From: Stigmatella aurantiaca
GTDB lineage: Bacteria; Myxococcota; Myxococcia; Myxococcales; Myxococcaceae
DNA: 64,000 bases
Direction of reading: 5' to 3'
NCBI RefSeq assembly: GCF_900109545.1
Contig: NZ_FOAP01000010.1
Coordinates: forward strand, 1 to 64,000
A program made the translations under genes and the position numbers. Positions 7,701-14,560 of the stretch are shown piece by piece (within the stretch, counting starts at the first letter, position 1; each line of letters starts with the position of its first letter). The notes under the pieces were generated by a model. That model was not told the origin of the DNA. It did not search any database and was given only the letters and a program-made list of their open reading frames with translations.

Positions 7701-8038
7701 TCACCCTGAGCGACCACCCGGGCTACTCCGGCCGCGGGTTCGTCGCCGGGTACTGGAACTCGGGAGCGGCCACCACGTTCAGCGTGCAGGCCAGCACGGC
7801 GGGCACCTACTCCGCGACCCTGAAGTACAGCAACGGCAACGGCGCGGCCAGGACGCTCTCCATGGTGCTGAATGGCGTGCGGACCCAGATTACCCTGCCC
7901 GCGACGGCGAACTGGGACACCTGGTCGACCTACACCGCGCAAATCCCGCTGAGCGTGGGCACCCATACCCTTGCCTACGTCTACGGCGCGGGAGACTCGG
8001 GCCACGTCAACCTCGACTCCGTGACGATCTCACCGTAG
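4787..8038 (+). CDS. Secreted GH31 family glycosidase with two C-terminal CBM6/35-like domains
   Basis: This 1083-residue exported enzyme is likely an alpha-glucosidase or alpha-xylosidase. A basic N-region, hydrophobic core and A-H-A cleavage site form a Sec signal peptide (about 1-35). The GH31 barrel spans roughly 70-700. The likely nucleophile is D425 in G-W-W-N-D-E and the acid/base D481 in M-W-S-G-D-I-E-S-G, followed by G-M-D-I-G-G-F. After a Pro/Thr linker come two 125-residue domains (828-952 and 959-1083) starting E-A-E-D-A and rich in aromatic/Gly motifs, typical of CBM6/CBM35 modules, and identical in protein sequence. GGGAGG at about 4774 gives the start. The gene faces the acetyltransferase gene convergently. 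Substrate not determinable here. Confidence 0.9.
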   Translation: MFASHRRRARFLAATLFSTMAGIGLSALPAHAALGSVTSASLSGDTLTLIVGADRLLVQAVRPDIVKVDYRPNGVVDPPTAVIDPAKTWATGNITSADTAANPIVLTTAQLTVKISRNPTRLSVFDATGALVLSEQAAEGVYADGVKFNHGAGQAFYGITGNPVSWAEKDPKQNLAEGMQRNDGGRVNANMQGDGGAPLAFTNRYGLLVDSIDGDFAITDTTLEFSGVSNRNVAYYVLVGPPRKVMAGVAEISGKPALSPKWALGFNNSEWGTTQTEVLSIVQGYRDRKIPLDAFTLDFDFKAWGEDDYGEFRWNSTSASGNVNPNKFPSGAAGTFARDLAARGVMLMGIMKPRVIVGKAGGGVTAQGQWARNNGCFYPGQADYTEYFSGRPANDVDFSKQTCRDWYWQHSRTLFDSGIAGWWNDEADEANGTLFNSLQHFNMQRSLYDGQRATSDRRVFSLNRNFYLGAQRYGYGMWSGDIESGFGIMAEQRTRMLTSINIGETKWGMDIGGFFGDPSSENYARWMQFGAFVPVYRAHGVDGKQRQPWVYGATAESAAKGALELRSRLMPYLYAHERINYETGIGLVRPLFYDYPTDPNAANLTSEWMFGESLLVAPVVEPGAASKQVYLPAGTWTDYTRGSVYTGPLTFNYPVNASTWQDIPLFVKAGAILPTQEVLQYVNEKPVKQIDLDVFPTTAQSEFTLYDDDGLTRAYENGVFFKQRITAQRTSTSVTVETQAKTGSFSPALTHYIVKVNATAGTAARINGTIPTRYGNLAALKAATGEGWTTGVDVYGPYTAVRIAAGVARTVVVDGTPSTPPTPPLTRVLEAEDAALSSGAITLSDHPGYSGRGFVAGYWNSGAATTFSVQASTAGTYSATLKYSNGNGAARTLSMVLNGVRTQITLPATANWDTWSTYTAQIPLSVGTHTLAYVYGAGDSGHVNLDSVTISPPPPPMLVLEAEDAALSSGAITLSDHPGYSGRGFVAGYWNSGAATTFSVQASTAGTYSATLKYSNGNGAARTLSMVLNGVRTQITLPATANWDTWSTYTAQIPLSVGTHTLAYVYGAGDSGHVNLDSVTISP
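7268..7642 (+). repeat. Direct repeat copy 1 (CBM-encoding)
   Basis: This 375-base unit within the GH31 gene is repeated at 7661-8035 with four differences that I can count (gaa/gag, gat/gac, gga/ggg, ctt/ctc), all synonymous third-position changes. An 18-base linker encoding Pro-rich residues separates the units. Confidence 0.92.
7661..8035 (+). repeat. Direct repeat copy 2 (CBM-encoding)
   Basis: Second copy of the 375-base carbohydrate-binding-domain unit, ending at the GH31 stop codon. Only synonymous differences from copy 1 were seen, pointing to recent duplication or ongoing gene conversion with purifying selection. Confidence 0.92.
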
Positions 8039-8052
8039 CGGACCGTGGGAGG

Positions 8053-8104
8053 CTCGTCCTCGCCCCCGCCCTGGTGACGATCAGAGCGCGAGGGCGAGGA
8101 CGAG
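8053..8104. terminator. Inverted repeat between convergent GH31 and GNAT genes
   Basis: CTCGTCCTCGCCC (8053-8065) and GGGCGAGGACGAG (8092-8104) are perfect 13-base arms around a 26-base loop. The right arm lies inside the last codons of the acetyltransferase gene. There is no T-run, so it may be a bidirectional or Rho-assisted terminator or an mRNA end-stabiliser. Confidence 0.45.
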
Positions 8105-8623
8105 ATCTCGCTGCAAGTCGGTCCCCAGCAGGAAGTGCATCTCGCCCACCTCGGTGAAGCCCCAGCGCGAGTAGAAGGCCTGTGCGCGGGCGTTGCGTTC
8201 CCACACGCCCAGCCACAGCACGTCATGCCTCCGCGTGCGCCCCTCCTCCAGACAGCGGCTCATGAGCGCGGCCCCCACCCTGGCTCCCAGGAAGGGCCGG
8301 TCCACGTACAGGCGGGCCAGGTTGAGCGGGCGCTCGGCCTGCACGCCCTGCTCGCGGGCTCCGTCGCGCAGCAGGGCGAAGCCGGCGGGGGCTCCGGAGA
8401 GCTCCGCCAGCAGGTACAGGTTGCGCGGATCCTTCAGCTCCGCTTCCTGGAGTTCCGGCCGGTAGTGCGAGGCAAGGAACGCCTCCACATTCTCGGGGGT
8501 GTTGTCGGCGGCGAAGGTGTCTCGGAACGTGCGCGCGCCGAGTCCCGTGAGGGCCGCCGCGTCCGCCAGCGTCGCGGGGCGGATCTTCACGGCGTGCGCA
8601 GGATGCGTCTCGGGGGTCGTCAT
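8081..8623 (-). CDS. GNAT family N-acetyltransferase
   Basis: This 180-residue protein has the GNAT fold. An N-terminal I-R-P-A-T-L-x-D-A strand/helix is followed by a central L-x-R-L-Y-V-D-x-x-x-x-G strand. The acetyl-CoA loop region G-A-R-V-G-A-A-L-M is followed by the late W-L-G-V-W-E-R-N-x-x-A-x-x-F-Y-x-x-W-G-F motif typical of the RimI-like branch. The ATG at 8623 was chosen because the upstream extension is Pro/Arg/Gly-rich and lacks homology to the fold. It transfers acetyl from acetyl-CoA to an amine; the substrate cannot be read. Convergent with GH31. Confidence 0.85.
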   Translation of the reverse strand: MTTPETHPAHAVKIRPATLADAAALTGLGARTFRDTFAADNTPENVEAFLASHYRPELQEAELKDPRNLYLLAELSGAPAGFALLRDGAREQGVQAERPLNLARLYVDRPFLGARVGAALMSRCLEEGRTRRHDVLWLGVWERNARAQAFYSRWGFTEVGEMHFLLGTDLQRDLVLALAL

Positions 8624-8891
8624 CGGCGCACATTCTAACCGGAGGGCCCCGCCGCCGGCGGTCTGACACCGCGCCGTTGGACCCAAGTCCCGCCCTCCTG
8701 GAAGCGGGGAATGAACGCCCGGGACTGAACGTTCCACCCTCAGCCGCCAGTCACGGGTCCGCTTTTCGCAGAGATGCAGAGCGGCTCCTGGCCAAGAGCC
8801 TGGAAACGTGACACACGGTGATGGTCGGCCCCGAACAGGGGAGCGGCCTCCGGTTCAACTCAGTGAGCCGGATGAGAAAGAAGACAAGTTT

Positions 8892-9095
8892 ATGGCAAAC
8901 GGTACCGTGAAGTGGTTCAACGACGCGAAGGGCTTCGGTTTCATCACGCAGGATGGCGCAGGTGAGGATCTCTTCTGCCATCACAGCGCGATCCAGGCCG
9001 ATGGCTTCCGTTCACTGCAGGAAGGGCAGAAGGTTCAGTTCGATGTGGCCCGCGGCCCCAAGGGTCTGCAGGCGCAGAACGTCCGCCTCGCCTAA
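8892..9095 (+). CDS. Cold-shock protein (CspA family)
   Basis: This 67-residue single cold-shock domain is an RNA chaperone that binds single-stranded nucleic acid. RNP1 (K-G-F-G-F-I) is canonical. RNP2 reads D-L-F-C-H-H-S-A-I instead of the usual D-V-F-V-H-Y-S-A-I. The N-terminal G-T-V-K-W-F-N-D-A motif and length fit the family. ATG 8892 was chosen since translation from earlier codons adds a non-conserved basic segment. A GC-rich hairpin with a T-run follows the gene. Cold or growth-phase regulation is known of the family and not shown here. Confidence 0.96.
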   Translation: MANGTVKWFNDAKGFGFITQDGAGEDLFCHHSAIQADGFRSLQEGQKVQFDVARGPKGLQAQNVRLA

Positions 9096-9121
9096 CAGCG
9101 CGTTGGCCTGGCCCTGTGCCC

Positions 9122-9154
9122 GGCCCAGTCTCCTCCGTGAGGCTGGGCCTTTTT
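9122..9154 (+). terminator. Rho-independent terminator after the cold-shock gene
   Basis: GGCCCAG (9122-9128) pairs with CTGGGCC (9143-9149) around a 14-base loop and is followed directly by five T residues. It lies 27 bases past the cold-shock stop codon. Confidence 0.85.
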
Positions 9155-9349
9155 CATTTCTCGGCGGGGTGGGCATCCGCGATCCAAGTGCTTAGCTTCG
9201 TTCGATACTCCCGAGCGGTACCGCGAAGGGTTGCCAGGGCGGCTCTGCCTCCTCGGCCTGGCGGGCCGCTTCCCGGCGCATTAGGACTGCAGGCACGGTC
9301 CCGGTCTCCAGAAGGAGCTGGGCCGCTTACTCACTCTATTTGGAGACTC

Positions 9350-9529
9350 ATGACGGTCACATTCATCAAGCGGCAGAAGGAGCGGGCTCGTCAGCAGCGC
9401 AATCAGGACAAGCAGGTCAAGCGCGAGCAACTCAAGCGCGAGAAGGCTGAGCGCCCCGCCCGCGTGAGCGGCGGAGTCGATCCGGACATCGCGCACATCA
9501 TCCCGGGGCCCCAGGCTCCGCTGGAGTAA
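9350..9529 (+). CDS. Small basic helical protein, unknown function
   Basis: This 59-residue protein is dominated by a Lys/Arg/Gln/Glu-rich segment (residues 6-38: repeated K-R-x-x-x-R and K-R-E-Q-L-K-R-E-K) that should form a charged single helix or coiled coil. A Pro/Gly tail follows, with D-P-D-I-A-H-I-I-P-G. A TGGAGA box precedes the ATG. No family function is known to me. The composition would suit nucleic-acid or ribosome binding, but that is a guess. Confidence 0.7.
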   Translation: MTVTFIKRQKERARQQRNQDKQVKREQLKREKAERPARVSGGVDPDIAHIIPGPQAPLE

Positions 9530-9579
9530 TTCTCCGGGCGAATGGGCAGAGGGACGACGGCACCCCGGGGAGGGCTTCA

Positions 9580-10410
9580 TCAAGACAGACCCGGGGACGC
9601 GTCCTCGTCGTCCTCGGGCTCATCATGGCGCGGCTCTTCCGGCCGGAAAGGCCGCGCGGGCACTGCGCCGAACGCGCGCAGCAACTCCAGCGGAATGGGC
9701 AGGATGGTGTGGTTCCCACCGCCCGTGATTTCCACCAGCGTCTGGAGGTAGCGCAGCTGGAGCGTCGCAGGGTTTCGGCTGAGCACATCCGCGGCCAGGG
9801 ACAGCTTCTCCGCAGCCTGGTGTTCGCCCTCGGCGGCGATGATCTTCGCGCGGCGCTCGCGTTCTGCCTCGGCCTGCCGCGCGATGGCCCGCTGCATCTC
9901 CAGGGGCAGGTCGATGTGCTTCACCTCCACGTTGGAGACCTTCACGCCCCAAGGGCCGGTCCGCGCGTCCAGCACCTGTTGTAGTTCCTGGTTGATGCGC
10001 TCGCGCTCGGACAAGAGCTCGTCCAGCTCCACCTGGCCCAGGATGGCGCGCAGCGTGGTCTGGGCGATCTGACTGGTGGCGTAGAGGTAGTCCTCCACCT
10101 GGAGCACGGCCTTGTCCGCCTGGATGACGCGGAAGTAGACGACGGCGTTCACCTTCACGCTGACGTTGTCCTTGGTGATGACGTCCTGCGGGGGCACGTC
10201 GCGAGCCACCGTGCGCAGGTCGATGATGACCATGCGTTCGACGAACGGGATGAGCCAGCGGAAGCCCGCGCGCTTGAGACCCACGTAGCGGCCCAGCCGG
10301 AACACGACGCCGTTCTGATACTCGCTGACGATGCGCACACCGGAGGCGAAGAGGACGAACACCAGGGCCAGGGGAAAGAGGAAACCCAGGGCACCAAACA
10401 GCTCGTTCAT
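9580..10410 (-). CDS. Slipin (stomatin/prohibitin SPFH-domain membrane protein)
   Basis: This 276-residue protein has one N-terminal membrane segment (about 5-25) followed by an SPFH domain. E-Y-Q[10 protein letters not shown] and the later [14 protein letters not shown] strand are characteristic of stomatin-like slipins. A long Ala/Glu/Arg helix (about 180-205) and a conserved L-R-Y-L-Q-T-L segment precede an acidic tail. Slipins form membrane scaffolds and are usually cleaved by an NfeD-type protease. Here the nfeD gene lies immediately upstream and overlaps by ATGA, so the two are translationally coupled and probably act together in membrane quality control. Confidence 0.93.
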   Translation of the reverse strand: MNELFGALGFLFPLALVFVLFASGVRIVSEYQNGVVFRLGRYVGLKRAGFRWLIPFVERMVIIDLRTVARDVPPQDVITKDNVSVKVNAVVYFRVIQADKAVLQVEDYLYATSQIAQTTLRAILGQVELDELLSERERINQELQQVLDARTGPWGVKVSNVEVKHIDLPLEMQRAIARQAEAERERRAKIIAAEGEHQAAEKLSLAADVLSRNPATLQLRYLQTLVEITGGGNHTILPIPLELLRAFGAVPARPFRPEEPRHDEPEDDEDASPGLS

Positions 10411-11765
10411 GGCAATGCCTCCGCGACGGTGAGGGTGAGTCCTTCCACGGCGCGCACCACAACCCGAGCGCCCTCGCGGATGGGAGTGAAGGAGACGGCG
10501 CGCCAGCGCTCGCCGTGGACGAACACCTCGCCGCCCGAAGGCGTGACGGGCCCCAATGCCGTGCCTGCCTCACCCACGAGCCCCACATCGCCGCCCCGCT
10601 GTGGCAGCTTGCGAGTCTGGGCGCTGCGGTACGCGATGAGCGCGGCGGCCCCCGCGAGCACCAGCGCCGTGGGCAGCATCACGGCCCAGGACAGCCGGAA
10701 GGATGGCTCCACGAACCAGCCAGGCTCGAAGCGGTCCACCAGCAGCACACCTCCCAGAAGCATCAGCCCCACGCCCGCCGTGCCCAGGAGGCCATGGGTG
10801 ACGAACAGCTCCGCGATGATGAGCCCCATGCCCACGAGCATCAGCACCAACGCCCCTGAACGCACCGGCAACGTGGCCGAGGCCATCAACGCCAGCACCA
10901 GCGCAACGCCGCCAAGGAGTCCCGGCGCAATCGCGCCTGGGTGGGACAGTTCCACCACCAGCCCCAGCGCCGCGGCCAGGAACAGCAGGTAGACGATGGA
11001 GGGCTGCGCGAGCGCATGCACCACCCGCTGTGACAGCCCCGGCTCCAACGTCTCCACCTGGGCGCCGCGGGTGGAGAGCGTCACCGTCTTCCCCTCCGCC
11101 ACCTCCACGCGCTGTCCATCGACGGAGGAGAGGAACGCGGCCTCGGTGGGCGCGACGGACTCCACCACGCGCAGCGCGACGGCTTGGTCCGCGGGGACGC
11201 TGGCGCTGTCGCGCACGGCGGACGCGGCCCAGGCGGCATTGCGTCCCCGCTGCTGGGCAATGCTCTCCGCGAAGGCCACGGTGTCGTTTTCAATCTTCCG
11301 GGCCAGGTGTTCCCCGCCAGCGCCCTCCACGTCCTGGCCGCCGGCACTCACGGGATGCGCGGCGCCGATGTTCGTCCCAGGCGCCATGGCCGCGACGTTG
11401 GACGCGAGCGCGATGAACACGCCCGCGCTGCCCGCGTGCGCGCCGGACGGTCCCACCCAGACGAGCACGGGCACGCGCGAGCCCAGGAACGCCTGGACGA
11501 CGGAGCGCGTGGCCTCCAACGAGCCCCCGGGTGTATCCAGCCGCACGAGCAACGCCGTGGCTCCTCGGGCCTCCGCGCGTCGCACGCAGTCCGCGAGGTA
11601 CGCACCCGAGCCCGCGTCCACCACGCCCTCCAGCTCACATCGGGCGACGACGGACGACGCAACCGCGCGCGCGGGCACCAGCAGGCCGGCGAGGAAAAGA
11701 AAGGCCACGAGTCCGCCCATGAGGGCGTGACGGTTTCCGGCCTTGCTTTCGACATGCCTCCGCAT
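10407..11765 (-). CDS. NfeD family membrane-bound serine protease (ClpP-like, STOPP type)
   Basis: This 452-residue protein has a signal/anchor segment, then a ClpP-class periplasmic protease domain. L-D-T-P-G-G marks the start, and the nucleophile is Ser103 in A-G-S-A-G-V-F-I; a Lys in A-R-K-I-E-N-D-T about 45 residues later is the likely general base. Three to four membrane helices (about 255-380) and a C-terminal OB-like NfeD domain follow. The start at 11765 has a purine-rich GGGGGATG upstream; an alternative GTG at 11804 and an ATG at 11720 are possible. It overlaps the slipin gene by 4 bases and is predicted to cleave the slipin C-terminus. Confidence 0.9.
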   Translation of the reverse strand: MRRHVESKAGNRHALMGGLVAFLFLAGLLVPARAVASSVVARCELEGVVDAGSGAYLADCVRRAEARGATALLVRLDTPGGSLEATRSVVQAFLGSRVPVLVWVGPSGAHAGSAGVFIALASNVAAMAPGTNIGAAHPVSAGGQDVEGAGGEHLARKIENDTVAFAESIAQQRGRNAAWAASAVRDSASVPADQAVALRVVESVAPTEAAFLSSVDGQRVEVAEGKTVTLSTRGAQVETLEPGLSQRVVHALAQPSIVYLLFLAAALGLVVELSHPGAIAPGLLGGVALVLALMASATLPVRSGALVLMLVGMGLIIAELFVTHGLLGTAGVGLMLLGGVLLVDRFEPGWFVEPSFRLSWAVMLPTALVLAGAAALIAYRSAQTRKLPQRGGDVGLVGEAGTALGPVTPSGGEVFVHGERWRAVSFTPIREGARVVVRAVEGLTLTVAEALP

Positions 11766-12078
11766 CGCGACCGCATCCCCCGGGTGCTCGTTCCTCGCGC
11801 ACACGCGCTTCGAACACGATGCGCATGGAAGCCAGGGACGGCACCGGCGCGAAGTCGTGGGCCTGGAGGGCGTGCGGGCAGGAGGACGGGCGAGCGAGGC
11901 GTCCCAGGGTCTGCGGCCACCCCCTTCAGAGGGGGGCTGTCACCCAACGTTGAGTAGACGCGAGGAAGGACGGGCCCGCGACGCAGCCCCGATGGAAGTC
12001 AGGCAGACTTCGCGCAAGGCCCTGATGCGCGGGAGGGCGGCTGGGCAGTGCCCGGCCGGGGGCCTGGGGAGTCAAGCC
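11766..12078. promoter_or_regulatory. Divergent intergenic region between nfeD and hydrolase genes
   Basis: About 313 bases separate two genes transcribed away from each other, so promoters for both should lie here. I see no gene, no strong hairpin and no clear promoter consensus. The right end carries CTGGGGAG 9 bases before the hydrolase ATG as its ribosome-binding site. Confidence 0.4.
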
Positions 12079-12861
12079 ATGAAGCACAAGGAACCCAAGA
12101 TGATGACGGTCGCCGGACCCGTGGGGCGGCTGATCGCGACAGTCGAAGGCGAGGGGGGAATCCCCATCCTCTTTGTGCACGACAACGCCGGCGACCGGAC
12201 GCACTGGGCGGAGACGCAGCATGGCCTCGCGACCCGCAGCGTCGCGTTTGACCTGCGCGGGCTGGGCGAGAGCAGCGGCGGTCACGGCCCCTTTGGCGTC
12301 GAGGCGGCGGTGGAGGATGTCGCCGCCGTGGCGGACGCGTTGCTCCCCGGGAAGTTCGCCTTGGTGGGCCACGGCTTTGGGGCCGCGGTGGCCGGCGCCT
12401 TCGCCGCGTATTACCCCGAGCGGCTCGCCGGGCTCCTCTACGTCGAGGCGCCGGGAGATCTGCGCCATGGGTCGAAGGCCGATGCGGCCGCCTGGCTCGA
12501 GAACTTCAGCGCGGCGAAGTATGGCACTTTCCACGAGCACTGGCTGACGCAGCTGTTGCTGGAGGCGAAGGTGACGACACGCACGCTGGTGATGAAGACG
12601 ATGCGCACCTCGCGGCGGGAGGCCATCGCCGGATACCTGGAGTCGCTCTATGGCTACAATCCGGATGAGGCCTTCGAGAGCTTCAAGGGTCCTACCCACG
12701 CGCTGGCGGCGGCCACCGGCCCGGAGACGCTGGTGGCGCAGCGGCCTACCCTGTCTCGCACCGTGGCGCCGCACGCGAGCCACTGGCTGATGCTCGATTC
12801 GCCCCAGTGGTTCCATACGGAGCTGGTCCGGTTCCTGGGCCATTGCAAGCCCCATCCCTGA
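12079..12861 (+). CDS. Alpha/beta-hydrolase fold protein lacking the nucleophile serine
   Basis: This 260-residue protein has the alpha/beta-hydrolase plan. An I-L-F-V-H-D-N-A-G oxyanion region (about 30-38) is followed by F-D-L-R-G-L-G-E-S-S, the elbow strand F-A-L-V-G-H-G-F-G (93-101) and a late H-A-S-H-W-L-M that supplies the His. The elbow should be G-x-S-x-G, but residue 99 is Gly (ggc at 12373-12375), one base from Ser (agc). The rest of the frame is intact. It is therefore either a pseudoenzyme or binding protein or a recently inactivated hydrolase. The closest chemistry would be esterase or epoxide-hydrolase-like. Start chosen by the GGGGAG box. Confidence 0.85.
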   Translation: MKHKEPKMMTVAGPVGRLIATVEGEGGIPILFVHDNAGDRTHWAETQHGLATRSVAFDLRGLGESSGGHGPFGVEAAVEDVAAVADALLPGKFALVGHGFGAAVAGAFAAYYPERLAGLLYVEAPGDLRHGSKADAAAWLENFSAAKYGTFHEHWLTQLLLEAKVTTRTLVMKTMRTSRREAIAGYLESLYGYNPDEAFESFKGPTHALAAATGPETLVAQRPTLSRTVAPHASHWLMLDSPQWFHTELVRFLGHCKPHP

Positions 12862-12906
12862 GCCGTCCGGCCCTCCGGGCCCCTCGTGCGCCTTCGTCCG
12901 GTGCGT

Positions 12907-13404
12907 CTAGCCTTCGTAGGCGCGCTTCAAGGCGGCGAGGTCCAGCTTCTTCATCTGCAGCATGGCCCGCATGGCCCGCTGCGTCTGAGGCGAGGTGTGA
13001 TCGTCGAACAGTTCGTCCATCCCGGCGGGGATGATCTGCCAGGAGACGCCGTATTTGTCCTTCAGCCACCCGCACTGCTGTGACTTCGGATCGCCGCCCG
13101 CGGAGAGCTTCTCCCAGTAGGCGTCGGCCTCTTCCTGCGTCTCGCAGTGCACCTCGAACGAGATGGCCTCGCTGAACTTGAACGCCGGGCCGCCGTTGAG
13201 GGCGGTGAACTTCTGGCCGTTCAGTTCGAACACCACGGTCATCACGCTGCCCGGCGGGCGGCCGTGAACCTCCTGCCCTGCCTGGCTGTAGCGTTGAACC
13301 TTTTCGATCTTCGAATTCTTGAAGATAGACGTGTAGAAACTCGCCGCTTCCTCGGCTTGGCCGTCGAACCAGAGACAGGGGGCGATGGAGCGAACGCTGG
13401 GCAT
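12907..13404 (-). CDS. VOC family protein (PhnB/3-demethylubiquinone-methyltransferase-like)
   Basis: This 165-residue vicinal-oxygen-chelate-fold protein begins I-A-P-C-L-W-F-D-G-Q-A-E-E-A-A-x-F-Y and contains F-x-L-N-G-Q-x-F-x-A-L-N-G-G-P and W-x-x-L-x-A-G-G. The late C-G-W-L-K-D-K-Y-G-V-S-W-Q-I-I-P is diagnostic of the PhnB-like subgroup. These proteins are often misannotated as methyltransferases; no SAM motif is present. The metal ligand set is incomplete, so the catalytic role is unknown. It is convergent with the hydrolase gene and ends in a Lys/Leu-rich helix. Confidence 0.88.
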   Translation of the reverse strand: MPSVRSIAPCLWFDGQAEEAASFYTSIFKNSKIEKVQRYSQAGQEVHGRPPGSVMTVVFELNGQKFTALNGGPAFKFSEAISFEVHCETQEEADAYWEKLSAGGDPKSQQCGWLKDKYGVSWQIIPAGMDELFDDHTSPQTQRAMRAMLQMKKLDLAALKRAYEG

Positions 13405-13621
13405 GGAGGTTCCTCGGGGTTGGAGGAGGGCGGAAAGTGACCGGCCGCCGCGTGGGGTAACAATGCGGAGGCTCCCTGTGTGTGTGAAGGCATGACGCCT
13501 GGGTGAGGGGCTCGTCCTCCGGGCAGGACTGCCGGGTACCCCTCGGGAGGATGGGCCTCACCTGGGCGCTTCAGGGCCAGGGGGTGTCCACATTTCCCAT
13601 GGGAAACCACGGAGGACGGCC

Positions 13622-14557
13622 ATGGCGACACAAGGAAAAGACATTCTTCAAGGCTCTGGTTTGGAGCAGGGAAGCAAGCATCAAGAGCCGGTGCGGGAAG
13701 GCCGGGCTCAGCGCAGTGAATCTCGAGCGGCCCAAACCTATGCCTTCTTCCTGAGAGATTTGGAGGCGAAGGGGCTCGAGCGGAAGCTGGCGGAGCAGGC
13801 GATTCAAGCGGTCCTGTGCGTGATGGAGCGGCGGTTGATGAGCGACGAGTCGCGGCACATGGAGGCCCAGTTGCCGAGAAAGGTGGTGGCGTTGGTGAAG
13901 CGCTGTTCAGAACACCAGGACCTGCCCTATGAGAAATTCGGCCGGGAGGAATTCCTCCACAGGGTGACGGCGCACCTGGGCATTTCGGCGGACGAGGCAG
14001 AGCGCATCAGCTGCGCGGTGCTGTCCACGGTCCGGGAGCACCTCACGCCGGGCGAGGCCGAGGACGTGCTGGGACAGCTCCCCTTCGAGCTGCGGACGCT
14101 GTGGTTTCAGCCGGACCCCTCCTCGCGCCTGCGGATCTCCGAGGTGATGAAGAAAGGAGTGGAGTGGGTGGAGCCCCACGAAACGCTGAAGGCCGTGGCG
14201 GAGAAGATGCGGACCCACAACATCGGGCCCATGCCGGTGTGCGAGGGGGACCACGTGCTGGGCATCATCACCGACCGGGACATCGTCATCCGGGCGGTCT
14301 GCCAGGGGTGGGACCCCAACACGACGCCCGTTTCGGCGGCCATGACGCATCAGGTGGAGTCCATCTTCATGGACGAGGATCTGGGCGAGGCGGCCAGGCG
14401 GATGGACGCGAAGCAGATCCGCCGGCTCCTCGTGATGGACCGCCAGGGGAAGCTCGTGGGCATCCTGTCCCTGAAGGCCATCGCCGAGGCACTGGGGGAG
14501 CACACGGCAGGCAGGCCGCTGAAGGCCATCAACCGCTCCTGGCAGCCCATGCACTGA
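13622..14557 (+). CDS. DUF2267 plus tandem CBS-domain protein
   Basis: This 311-residue cytoplasmic protein has a helical DUF2267-like region (about 38-165, with F-L-R-D-L-E, L-P and a repeated L-x-x-L-P-F-E-L-R-x-L-W). A CBS pair follows (about 172-290): V-M-K-K-G-V-x-W-V-x-P-H-E-T-L, then I-G-x-M-P-V-C-E-G, G-I-I-T-D-R-D-I-V and, in the second repeat, I-R-R-L-L-V-M-D. CBS pairs bind adenine nucleotides and usually control a partner. Neighbours give no partner. GGAGGACGG precedes the ATG at a good distance. Stress or energy sensing is inferred from family. Confidence 0.88.
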   Translation: MATQGKDILQGSGLEQGSKHQEPVREGRAQRSESRAAQTYAFFLRDLEAKGLERKLAEQAIQAVLCVMERRLMSDESRHMEAQLPRKVVALVKRCSEHQDLPYEKFGREEFLHRVTAHLGISADEAERISCAVLSTVREHLTPGEAEDVLGQLPFELRTLWFQPDPSSRLRISEVMKKGVEWVEPHETLKAVAEKMRTHNIGPMPVCEGDHVLGIITDRDIVIRAVCQGWDPNTTPVSAAMTHQVESIFMDEDLGEAARRMDAKQIRRLLVMDRQGKLVGILSLKAIAEALGEHTAGRPLKAINRSWQPMH

Positions 14558-14560
14558 GGG

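Noticed and set aside
7268-8035. CBM repeat as assembly error
   Set aside because: The copies differ at four silent sites, which an exact assembly duplication would not show.
12907-13404. 3-demethylubiquinone methyltransferase function for the VOC protein
   Set aside because: No SAM-binding motif; that name is a common transfer error for PhnB-like VOC proteins.
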